A stretch of 64,000 bases of DNA from Phytophthora colocasiae (lineage: Eukaryota > Oomycota > Peronosporomycetes > Peronosporales > Peronosporaceae): the NCBI GenBank assembly GCA_018806915.1, contig JAGKQI010000105.1, positions 930,001 through 994,000 on the forward strand, given 5' to 3'. The translations under genes were made by a program, and so were the position numbers. Of this stretch, positions 51,059-61,571 are shown in pieces. Every line of letters begins with the position of its first letter. The first letter of the stretch is position 1. Below the pieces are notes generated by a model. The model did not search any database and was not told the DNA's origin. It saw only the letters and a list, made by a program, of their open reading frames with translations.

Positions 51059-53640
51059 GGGACGCGCGGATGCGCAAGGCCGTTCACGTAGAACGGGGTG
51101 AAGCCTGTCGAGGCATGTACCGCATTGTTCAGTGCGAACACGACGAGAGGGAGCATAGCGCTCCAGCGCTTCGGCGTGTCGGCGCATACGCTGCGGAGGA
51201 TGTCCTCCAGGACACGGTTCACGCGTTCAGTCTGACCGTCGGTCTGCGGATGGTCCGCCGTGGACATGTCCAGTCGAGTGACAAGCACCTTGAAGACGGA
51301 CGTCCAGAAGTGACCCGTGAAACGGGGATCTCGGTCCGAGACAATGGTCTCTGACAGCCCATGCTGCCGGAAGACCCGATCGATAAAGATCGTCGCTGTA
51401 CCAGCGCCATCGACGGTGTCCGGCACAGCCGCTAGATGAGCCATCTTGCTCAGACGGTCAACAAAGACCACCACGCCCGTGTTGCCTGCCGAGTCCTTCG
51501 GCAAGCCAAACACAAAGTCCATACTGATGGACTGCCAACACCCAGAGGGTACAGGCAAGCTCGCCAAAGGCGCTGCCGCGTGCGGTGAGGGTTTAACCCG
51601 CTGACACGTCTCGCGCGTGTGCACATATGTGCTGACCCACTTGTACATTTTCGGCCACCAGTTGGTGGAGCTCACCGAGCCATAGGTCTTCTCGCGACCG
51701 AGGTGGCCGCTTGTGGGCGTGTCGTGGGCCTCATAGAGGATACGGTACTTCAGAACCTCATCGTGAGGAACTACCACACGTGGTGGGTCATTCTGACCCG
51801 TGCTGTAGTACAGCAGACCGCCTTCCAGGCTATAGCGTTGGAGTCTCGCCTTTAGGCGTCGTGACAGAGTCACCTTTGAGTCCTTAAACTCATCGCTCCC
51901 TAGAGCTTGAAGCAGCGCGACACAAGAGTCGTCCTGAGCGTACGCTGCTCGAACCATGTCCGTCACGGACGACGTCACCGAGGTGACATGAGATAACTCA
52001 TAGTCCGAGCGACGTGATAACGCGTCAGCGAGGACGTTCTGCCTGCCAAGCTTGTACTTCACCTCGAAGTTATACTCCGCAAAGAAGGAGAGCCATCGGG
52101 CCATCCTCTGCGAGAGGTGAGGCGACTGCGTCGCTGTGCGTAGTGACGCATGATTCGTGTAGATCACAAACGGCTTGGAGCCGAGCAGGTGAACCCTGAA
52201 TTTGATGAGAGCGTACTTCATCGCAAGTAGCTCCTTGTCATGAACTGGATAGTTCTTCTCAGCAGCCTTGAGCTGCCGAGACTCAAACGCAATGACGCGT
52301 TCGCGCCCGTCGGCGTCCGCTTGTAGCAAAGCACTACCGATGGCAAAGTCCGAGGCGTCACAGACGACGATGAACGGACGATCGGGGTCTGGCAACGCCA
52401 GTATCGGTGCCTGAAGCAGGCTATCCTTGATACGAGTGAACGCACTCTCGTGCTCAGCACGCCATACCCATTCGGCATCCTTCTTAAGGAGATCCGACAG
52501 TGGCCGAGCCAACTCAGCGTTGGCTCAGCGTAGTTCTCGCTGTACTTGTGCAAGTAGTTGGACAAGCCCAGCCACTTACGCAAGTCCTTCTGGTTCAAGG
52601 GAACCGGCCAGTCCACAATGGCCTTGACCTTTGCTGGATCAGCACGAAGGCCATGCTTCCCAATGAAGCACCCTAGGAAGGGGATTTCTTCCGCGCCAAA
52701 GACGCACTTGTCTGCGTTGGCGTACAGTTTGTTCGTGCGCATGCACTCGAGCACAGCTCTCACGTGTTCCACGTGCACCTCGACGTCAGTCTTGCCGTGT
52801 TCGGCCTGACTGTGGACGAACACGTCGTCAAAGTACGTCTGTGCGAATGCCCGCAGGGGCCTGAACAGCTGCGTCACTAGACGATTGAACGTTGCAGGCG
52901 CATTCGAGAGCCCTTGGGGCATGACGAGCCACTCCCAGAGCATACCGCTCGGGGTGCTCACCGCTGTAAGCGGAATATCACTGGCTCGCATGAGCAGCTG
53001 ATAGTAGCCATCGACTAAGTCGAGCGCACTGTACATGGTGCAACCCACCATGTTGTTCTGAAGAACATCCTTCCTAGGAATCGGTGTCTGTGCCGGAATC
53101 GTGGCAGCGTTAAGCTTATTGAAAGCGTGAACAATACGCCACTTCCCATTCGGCTTTCTGACACAGAACGTTGGTGCGGAGTGCGGAGACGTGCTCTCGC
53201 GCACGAGATCTGACGCGTGCTTCGCACGGAAGAAGGCGTCAATGACGTCGCATTGCTCTTTAGGAAGAGGCCACTGCCGGGTCACGCAGTATTTAGTTCC
53301 GGGAACTAAGTCGATCTCGTGACGAACGCCTCGGTCAAGAGGCAGGCCACTCGGTGGTTCCTTCGAGACAACGTCTCCATATTTCTTCAGCAAGGAGTAG
53401 ATCCGAGGGATTCTTGAGGATCTCCGATCCACTCCTGGCGTTCAACGCCTTCTTGACCTCGGCCAAGACGGACTCGTCAACGAGGGACGATGAGTTTAAC
53501 TCCTCTTCAGGTCGGACGATGACCACCTCGGCGAGTTCGCCAGCCTTCAAGGCATCGCCAAAGTCGGCGAACGACATCTCCTCTAGCTCAAGGAGCTTGT
53601 CAACACTCGGCAGTCCGTCCAGCAGGACGCTGCCTTCGGC
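51059..53640 (-). pseudogene. Gypsy C Pol: RT, RNase H, integrase
   Basis: RT from RGVRHEIDLVPGTKYCVTRQ through WLVMPQGLSNAPATFNRLV and YFDDVFVHSQAEHG to LGCFIGKHGLRADPAKVK (53640-52500). A frameshift near 52520 follows, then RNase H (VVCDASDFAIGSALLQADAD, YTNHASLRTATQSPH) and integrase (HDTPTSGHLGREKTY, ETCQRVKP, SMDFVFGLPKD, SDRDPRFTGHFW, DGQTERVNRVLE) to HPRVP at 51060. Both catalytic triads are present. The protein is very close to A2 pol, but the DNA lacks the dense hairpins of A. It ends at the inverted A2 block. Confidence 0.9.
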
Positions 53641-54900
53641 ACTCGAAGGACGAGCACGAGAATGGGCCTTGACGTCTGGGACGTCGGTGGAAGCGGCCTT
53701 CCCCACATGGGGCGAGCTAAAGGCCAAGCTCACGCAAGTGTTTGCTCCGCCTAATCAGGCGTATCGCGTGCGGTCACGCTTCCTTGCTTGTCGCCAGGGC
53801 AAGAAGGATCTGGTGGACTATGTCCAAGAGCTGCGCACGCTCATTGCTGGCATGGCTGCCGACCCTCTACCTGAGGTGGTCGCCGTGACCGTCTTCATGG
53901 AAGGCTTGCGAGCTGGCGTGGCCAGGACGGAGACATTCCGTCAGAACCCCCGCAGCTTCGAAGACGCTGTCAGCGTGGCATTGAATGCCGAGCACAACTT
54001 TAAGTTGTCGAGGGTCGGTGCTATCAGCACAGGGTCCGGTGGACCCGAGCCCATGGACCTCAGCTATGCTGAAGATGAGGTAGCTGAGCTACGAGCTGCG
54101 GTGCAGCGTATGAGCACCCGCCGGTGCTATACATGCGGCAGTCCCTCATACCTGAGGCCCAACTGCCCTCTGCGCAAAGAGCGCGCCGGCCAGAATGGCC
54201 GCAACCCTGTCGCGGGTCCCGCTTTGGGTTCTGCCCAGCGAAACGCCGACTCCCAGTAGACGCGGGGCGGTCTACTGGGGAAGAACTGAGTTCTGCAGTG
54301 CGTGAGAGGCACTGGGGCTCAGCCCCGAAGAGCTCCATGCTCTTTAACACGGAACGTGTGAGCAAGCAGGGCTTGCTGGTCGTCCAGGTGGACGTGAAGG
54401 GCTTTGAGAAGCCGTGGATCGAGTTGATCGATTCGGGGGCGTCTGGCAACTACGTCAGACGCTCCACCGTTGAAGGTAGTCAGCAATATGCTGAGGCGCT
54501 TCGAGCGCGAAGAAGTGACACAGTCACAGTCCGTCTAGCGACGGGTGTCCGTGTGACGGTAGCCAAGGTCCCCATGTACCTGCGGCTGGAGTTCTTAGAC
54601 TTCGATAGCGTAGAACGCTGCTTGGTACTGGACCTGGATTCGAGGTACGACCTCATCCTTGGTATGGCGTGGCTGGAGCGCCACGAACCATATATCGATT
54701 GCGCACTTCTCTCCTAGTGGAGCTTTGGTGAGTCATGAACCCACCTCTGCTAGGAAGCAGAAGCGCTATTGGCGCGAGCATCGAGCCGAGTCGGCTATGA
54801 TGCTAGAAGTCGGCGTGTCCGAGTTAGTGGTCACCACCGAGTGCGAGGACCACAGTCCTGTTGAGCGCGTAGCGCTGGTTGACAGTGAGTCAACGTGTGG
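53641..54900 (+). pseudogene. inverted segment of Gypsy C: gag C-terminal half and protease
   Basis: Plus-strand sequence inside a minus-strand element. Gag continues GRAREWALTSG and WGELKAKLTQVFAPPNQAY to a zinc-knuckle-like CYTCGSPSYLRPNC in which His is Tyr. The protease follows in the -1 frame: LIDSGASGNYVRRS (GAT near 54430) and LILGMAWLERHEPYID. Reversing 53641-54900 would restore the order gag-protease-RT with the flanking minus-strand pieces. The right breakpoint lies at a short palindrome (GTGGGCAGAGCCCAC near 54897). Confidence 0.82.
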
Positions 54901-54902
54901 GC

Positions 54903-55268
54903 AGAGCCCACGTGCTTAGAGATGGCAAACGCCACGCGTTGCCCCTCCAACTGGAGCATGGCGGCCCCCATGGCCATTTCGACCTCTCGGGTCCACAAAA
55001 GGAGGTTCTCTCCCTCATTCCCGTGGAAGGTCTTCACGCTGAGCGTGACGGGCTTAGCTCTCGGAGCAGCGGTGGCCCCTGTTACATTCCGCTGAATGTG
55101 CTCAACGAGAGCGTTCTCGTACGAGGCAAATGCCTCCAGGCGCGCGTTGTCGGCCTCCGGCCCTTGAGACGCAAGGTGCGCCATACCTTCACGGCCCAGC
55201 AAGGACGTAAGCTTGTTAAGCGTGTCCTGCTGACTCGGAGTCAAGTGAGCGTATGCTTCTTGCTCCAT
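54903..55268 (-). pseudogene. Gypsy C gag N-terminal half
   Basis: From ATG 55268 ([20 protein letters not shown]) to [10 protein letters not shown], where the inversion cuts it. [20 protein letters not shown] aligns with the A Gag (TLHMSTYTGKEDETLLCWLV). Confidence 0.85.
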
Positions 55269-55306
55269 TCTCACAGAGAAACAGTCTTCAATTCAGGAGT
55301 TGGATT

Positions 55307-55323
55307 GACTACAAGTGCTACCA
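55307..55323 (-). other. Primer-binding site of Gypsy C
   Basis: TGGTAGCACTTGTAGTC on the minus strand, two bases after the LTR. It is nearly the same as in A. Confidence 0.75.
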
Positions 55324-55325
55324 GA

Positions 55326-55747
55326 TGCGGCGGGGCTGCGTAGGTGTGCACCGCACAGAGGAAGTTTAGTTGACTCGTAGAGTCCTGCTTGCAAGGCACT
55401 AGCCTTCGATTCTATACAAGAACCAAGTAGTCCACTAAATACGGGACTCACAGAGTCAGTGTCCCTATAATAAAGGACTAACACTAACTTTGTAAAATAC
55501 AAACTGATTTTTATTGACTTTATTGCCCTAATCCTAAATGTAACGGATTTAGTATCTAACATACTAAATCCTAATCAAAATGCAACGTGAGGCTCTGAGG
55601 CCATCTACGTATCTACTCGTGTGTGCCACACCATCATGTACCCACATAAATGTATCCATGAGTGTCACACACCATTATGTACCCACATAAATGTATCCAC
55701 GTGTGTCACACACCAACGAGAAACATTCGTGTAACATCCCCGTTACA
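55326..55747 (-). repeat. 5' LTR of Gypsy C
   Basis: 422 bp on the minus strand, TGTAACGGGGATGTTACA.. to ..CCCCGCCGCA. Its U3 has a ~47-bp tandem repeat (TGTGTGACACAC..ATTTATGTGGGTACAT, about 55625-55715). No target duplication matches the other C end. Confidence 0.85.
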
Positions 55748-55921
55748 AAGGAGACGAGATCTAGTATAGAGGTTATAACTGGACAATATATTGGCCAGTT
55801 TTACCCTATCTACTGAACTATCCTTTAAGTGCAAACCCCGGATCGGAAGGAATTGGTTGTTTGGCCTGACGATCCCGTCGAATCTCACCCTAAAGACCCC
55901 CGCTAAAGGAAGCGGCAAGCA
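55748..55921 (+). repeat. fragment of a B-like LTR
   Basis: Matches the reverse complement of 1880-2060 in the solo LTR (GACAATATATTGGCCAGTTTT, TTGTTTGGCCTGACGATCCC, GCTAAAGGAAGCGGCAAGCA). It is truncated at both ends. Confidence 0.75.
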
Positions 55922-58097
55922 GAGGTAAGTCTTCGGGATCTGGTTGACGTGAAGACTCAGACGCTTGGTCATCGTCACCTTCGGCCTCTGGAACAAAGTC
56001 TTCGTCCACCTGCTCGTCGTCATCAGCCTTCACCACTAGGGCATTCGGATCTGGATCGTCATCCAGACCTCCACCCCTCGGTCTTGAAGGCCGTCGAGAA
56101 CCCCTTCAGCCATCGTGAAGTATCGACGTGGGACGTACTTGGTCCAGTGGACGTCATCCAGAGAATTCCAATACATCATCCGGACAAGCATCTCAACCAG
56201 TGCGTTCAACCGGAAGGTGATGTGAGCTTCCCGATCGTCACTGAGCCACTCGAGGGCGTCCAGGTACTGGACTCCAGACAGCATGAGTGCTTGGAGGTCC
56301 AGACGAAGGTCGTCCCAAGTAACCGGGTAGTCAGTCAGGGACGTCAACGCTTGCTGCTTTGCTTGGACAGAAGGATACTTGTCCGTACAACAGTTGTGGG
56401 ATGAGTGCTTGATCCAGTCCGACGGACGACTCTGGATGGTGTCCGGAGCACGATGGTGTTTCTTGGATGGCGGACTCACCGGCGACCTCTTGCGCTTGGA
56501 TGATGATGTGTTTAATGGTGCGGACGTATGCGTCCGAGTGAGATCCAAATGCCGAGGAGGCTCCGACTGCTTGGACTCTTCCCCATCCGGATCCCGAGGG
56601 CGACTCAATGAGACGAAAGGAGTCGACACGAGACCTGGATCATCTGCGGCGATGACCTTGATCATGGTACGCCAAGCAGGGTCGACAGCAGATCCATCTT
56701 TGAAGTGAACCAGAAGATCCAAAAGGCGTTGCCAGTGGGCGTTGATCACCGATCCACCTTGACCACCTCCCAAGACGTTCATTAGGTCGATGGGACTGAA
56801 TCCAGACGTTTGAAGGCGCTCTTCAAGCAGCCAAATCTGGATTATCGCGCCTTCCAACTGCACTGAAAGGTTCTTCACCTGCTTTCGGAGACCTCGATTA
56901 TCTCGATCGTGCTCCTCCATGAGATGACGGATGTCATCACGAGCATTCTGGAGCGCCGCCTCCTTCTCGATACCCGCTTGAAACAGTCGCTGATCCCAGT
57001 GGCTGGTCACGAGCTGGTAGTCGCGCTTGAGCTGTGCGAACTGCGCGTGGACTTGCTCGACACCTTGAAGCGCCATGCCATCTGCCTGTAGGAGCGCCAG
57101 CGTTCGAATGTCTCTCTGGATGACCTTCCGAAGTGACGAGGTCGTTCCAAATACTCATTCCGCGAGTCACTCGTGTCCAAATTCTGTCAGTAGACTTGCA
57201 ACTTCACGACGGACTGGGACGCTGTCCAGAAGGCCCTCCAGATCTGTACTCTCTAGCGGAGCCACACTGGGCGTCAAAATGCGAGTGCGAAGATCCACAT
57301 GGTCTCCGACACAGTCATTCAAAGCTTCCTTCTCTCGCGTTGTCAGACTTTCCACCGGCATCAGGACTTCCAGACCACCGTAGCCGTCTCTTGTATAGGC
57401 ATCACTTTCCAGATGACGAAGAGTTGCTGACCAGGTGGATGTTGTTATCACCATAGTGAACTGGAGGAGCTTCTAGGTAGCTTGGAACGGACGGGTCTTT
57501 TGCTGTTGTCATGGTCGTCGAGATTCCATGCGCAGCAGCATCTGTAGGCGAGAGAAAGCTGGCGTTCGCCGTATTTTCAGAATTCTTGACATCTGCAGGA
57601 GCTTCTGGGGTCGTCACACTACTTGCGACCGTCAACGTCGCTCCAAGATTAGATGAAGGATCCTCCTTGGGGCTGCTATCACCACCAGTGTCGCCCTCTG
57701 CTGAGGTGTAGCCTGGGGGAGGCGCCGAGGGTCCAGAAGAAGCGTCTGGCGACGCTGTAGTGCCGCTCACCGTCGTCATTGGAGTGGTAAGAAGCTGGGA
57801 AATGGTGAAATGACCGCGAATTAAGCCGAAGTTCTTCGAGGTTCTGTCGTATGCTGGGAACGGGCGATCGGAGACATGACGCAGAAAAGAAGCCACGTCA
57901 GCCAACCGATGGATGGATTCGCACCCAGGGACTGCGTCATTTGGAAATCGGGAACTTGGATATAGTGAATACGGATGTGTGACACCTGGATGTGGACGGG
58001 CCGACCTGAGATGTGTGTCTCTTGGATAGTTGGACCAGCTGCGATCTGAAGTCTTGATCTGGATATTGATTGGAACCGAAATCGTTGACGTGACCAC
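55922..58097 (-). pseudogene. decayed antisense-type frame of a B-like element
   Basis: Minus-strand pieces in several frames. A Ser/Thr/Pro-rich N-terminus (MTTVSGTTASPDASSG, near 57780) is followed by LTTREKEALNDCVGDHVDL and a 346-codon frame (57076-56036) with coiled coil (FAQLKRDYQLVTSHWDQR, DRDNRGLRKQVKNLSVQLE), a basic SSSKRRKSP-like stretch (SSSKRKRSPVSPPSKKHH) and a Trp/Tyr-rich end (LEWLSDDREAHITF). An acidic tail continues in a shifted frame to 55922. The layout (coiled coil, SSSKR basic motif, aromatic end) matches the B antisense gene, suggesting a diverged homologue. Identity is inferred, not proven. Confidence 0.5.
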
Positions 58098-58784
58098 GAG
58101 TGGAATCTAAAAAAACGTGCAAACCCAACTGGAATTAAACGGGTTGATGCATCCAATTGTACAGCGTAACTTTGAATTGGTCACAAATCTGGATTTTGCA
58201 GGACGAAGTGAATTGCTATTATCTCGAAGTCATGGAATGGTTAAACTTGCTACTGCGGCTATTCCGCTACTACTACCTACTACTACGCGTCTACTGGTCT
58301 ACACTGTTTATTTGTCATCATACCTCCCGGTCAAGAATATTTATTACGAATTATACTATACTACATTTTTCTATTTAGGTTTAAACAGTATACTGAAATG
58401 TTTTAAACCACGAGTGGAAGTGTAGATCTGAACTCCGGGTGCCAGATGTGATGTGGCCTCTGGCGAGACTGATTCGCGCTTCGTCTCATCATGATCTATC
58501 AGCTCGAAGGTAAATCTCTCAATGATAGCTCTTGATGAGAGGGACGGTTGTGAAGCTGTGGGTTTGAATTTTCGCCCAGAAGCCGCCTCCCGGGACCATC
58601 CATTGATCTGGAAGCTGATTGGCTGATATTTGACAACATTGGGACGGGAATCTGGGAAGGTGTAAGCGTTGCGCTTCAGGAATACCTTCGATAATCTCCG
58701 GAATCCATGTCCGGTCCGGAATCCCGAGTCGACCAACTGCATCCGGAACCCTGATACAGCTGAACCAGGATCACATACAGTATC
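58098..58784. other. unassigned stretch
   Basis: AT-richer at 58240-58420, with repeated CTACTACTAC. A 138-codon minus frame (58787-58371) is not convincing. It could be the remains of a 3' LTR belonging to the element at 55922-58097. Nothing specific is recognised. Confidence 0.4.
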
Positions 58785-58790
58785 CAAGTA

Positions 58791-60374
58791 TTGAAGCTAG
58801 GGCAGCACGGGAAGGTCATCGTAGGAGGAGCTTTTAATTGTGTCGAAACACCTACACTGGATCGTCGAGGGGGCAAGCGAAGTAGAAAAACTGAAAGTCA
58901 GAAGCTGACTACGCTCGTGCACACGAGTAAGCTGTCCGATGCCAGGGAATTGATAGGTACAGCTGATGTCGATCTCCATCTGGACGAAATCGACCATTAC
59001 ACTTATTGGAAAGGAGAAGTCGCAAGCAGGATAGATCGCTACAACGTATCGGCAAGGATCGGAGACGAAGTCCAGTGGTTGAAGGTTTGCTTACCAGGAC
59101 TCAAGTCCGACCACCAAGAAGTTCAACTCCACCTCAAAAGCATGAGCACGAAGCATGTCCCGCTCGAAGCTCGTATATATCCAGTCCCACGACAGCCTTC
59201 CACAGCAGCGACAAAATCGGAAATTCAGCAGGCACTCGCGGATCAAACCTCGAAAGACAAACCGGGCAATTGGGAAGACAATGTAACAAGCTGGAGAACT
59301 GCCTTAACCAAAGTAGGAAAACGGATCAAACGGCGAAAAAAGGCGGCAATCAGAATCGTGCGAGAGCGAGGTTTGCGACACAGAACGCACTTCATCGAAG
59401 CCAATGTAGAAGAAATTCGAGAGTTGAACCTGCTACGCTTGGGACGCAATTTAGAGGACTCACCTGAACAAATGCTAAGCAAACAGCCATTTGGGAGTGC
59501 GATCAACACGTTACCAAAATTGACGCACCAGAGGGAATGCACTTTCCACCTCGGATGAAGACGGCCGAAAAATATGCAAAAGTCTGGTCCAAACTGTTTG
59601 GAGTCAAACACAGCCAGATTCCAGATCATGAACTACAGCAAGCAATCGACAAATTCGCAACGGTGCCAACCCACCGGAGAGTGTGCCCGGAGGATAACAA
59701 AGAGCTCATGAGACCAATCGAGGAATACAAACTCATTACCGCTATATCATCCCTTCAACGGCACAAAGCAGCTGGCCCAGACGGGTTAAATAACGATTTC
59801 TACAAAGACCTCGCTGACGAAGTGGTCCCAGCACTTCTCACAGTATGCAACAATTTACTGAAAGGACAACCCTCACCGCCTTTGTTTTTAACAGGAACGG
59901 TGGTTCCCTTGAGGAAAAACGGGGACTCCACGGACGCCATGGACTATAATGCTGCTTCAAACCAGTTACAAGATTTTCATGAAGTGATGGCGACACGCTT
60001 ACAGCAATTCCTGGGAAGACTCATCGGGGACACCCAGCAAGGTTTTGAACGCGGACGCCAGATGCAACGTTCCGTACAAATGATGTTGAGCATGTTACAA
60101 CGAGCGGATGAACTAGCCGACACAGATCCGAACACAGCAGCTGGAATACTGCTGTTAGATTTTCGGAAGGCATACGATACAATGGACAGAGCCTACATAC
60201 TGGCGGTACTTCGAAAATTCGGGTTCAACAGCGAATTCGTACATCTTGTCGCTCAGGTCCATGACAACATGACGGTACAGTTTGAAGTCAACGGCGAGCT
60301 TTCGGAACCGATCCAGGTAGTATCGGGTATCCGACAAGGGTGCCCAATGGCACCCTTACTGTTCATCATTTCCT
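58791..60374 (+). pseudogene. LINE-2: endonuclease end and RT start, truncated
   Basis: KVIVGGAFNCVETPTLDRRG is the endonuclease GGDFN box with the catalytic Asp changed to Ala; LKSDHQEVQLHL is the SDH box. After a break near 59530 the RT frame (59537-60376) reads RHKAAGPDGLNNDFYKDLA, VVPLRKNGDSTDAMDYN, AGILLLDFRKAYDTMDRAYI and VSGIRQGCPMAPLLFII, then stops at the junction with unrelated DNA before the YADD block. It is dead and truncated at both ends. It belongs to the same family as LINE-1 in this window. Confidence 0.87.
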
Positions 60375-60451
60375 GAGTAATGTAGCCCTAGTTCGTTGTG
60401 TCCGATGCGTCGTAGTATGCTCCTTCTTCTCTGCCTTCTCAAGTCTTGCGT

Positions 60452-61210
60452 CTAGCGTTTACCTCCAGTAAAGATTGGTATGCGTAGCCACTTGACGCCA
60501 AAATGTCTTCGGCAGAAAGTGGTAAAAAAGCTTGAGTGGAGCCTTCGATCTCGCGATGGGCCGCAATATCCGTCGTACATCTTGTCTATGACTGGGTCAT
60601 CGACGATATCTGCATTGACATTCTTTGGAAGTACATTCCAGCCGTCTTGCTTCATTTGGTCCAGCTGTTCGTCAATGAAGTCTTCGGATGACGCTGTCAG
60701 CATATAAACACGATTGGATGTTGATGGTGTCAGCATAACAAAGATCACAAGCTTACCTTCAATACTCATGTGCAAGCGTTCACGCCCAGCAGCAGACATC
60801 TGGTTGGTGACACTATTTATATCTCTTCGAAAGCTGGCAGTCTCATTTTTCTCAGTATCGGTCGCATCACTATCTGTGTCCTCGCCGGAAACACCTGCCG
60901 CTTCAGTCGAGTCGTCACCACCTTCACCATCCATGTCCAAATTAGTGGAGCCGTTGGCACCAACAATATTGGGGTCCAGAGCATCAAAAAAATCGAATCG
61001 AAGCGGCGAACTATTTCCGGTGTCCTGCAAAAGCTGACGGGAATCATCATTATCAGGTCCGCGTTCGTGATCCGTTCGGCTTCCTCGACTGGAAACTTGG
61101 AGCACATCATCATCTTTCGTCTCTTCGTCACTCGCGCTATCATCGTTACCATGATCATCGTCGTTGTCAGGGTTGTACGCGTCATCTTCAGACCATTGAA
61201 ACTTCGTCAT
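60452..61210 (-). pseudogene. piggyBac transposase N-terminal fragment
   Basis: From ATG 61210 (MTKFQWSEDDAYNPDNDDD) a strongly acidic region leads to MKQDGWNVLPKNVN and KMYDGYCGPSRDRRLHSSFF. These align with MRTDGWNFG and YDGEYGPTAEVLELADSPLR of the intact piggyBac. It stops at 60452 before the catalytic domain. No terminal repeats are seen. It is a different, older piggyBac family. Confidence 0.7.
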
Positions 61211-61571
61211 GAGCAGAGGAGGCAATGTCAACATAAGAATTAACTCTTATACCCGCCGTGTCAGCATACTCAGATGGCGTGGCGTCAGCGTCAGCATTAG
61301 CATCCGGTCGTACACCCGCCGTGTCATGTGGAATCGGCGGCGTAGTACTGGTACAAGCTGCACGCGAGCCCACCCCACGGTCCTGGACGCAGTGACAATG
61401 GAGGCGTGGCCAGCGGGCATTGGCCAGTGGACCTTCAAGCTCAACATCGTATGCGTATACATGAACCCTGAAAAAGAGGCAGACACTACTCTAAACCAAC
61501 CTAATGCACTTCAGAATTATCTGTCTCTCAGAGAAGCAGATTTTGCAACAGGTTAACAGCCGCACTCGCTC
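61211..61571. other. leader or LTR region before Copia-3 gag
   Basis: A ~65-bp direct repeat (ACCCGCCGTGTCAGCATACTC near 61251, ACACCCGCCGTGTCATGTGG near 61310) and a unique stretch ending TTTTGCAACAGGTTAACAGCC before the gag ATG. GGTTAACAGCC could be a primer site, but LTR borders cannot be set from one end. Confidence 0.4.
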
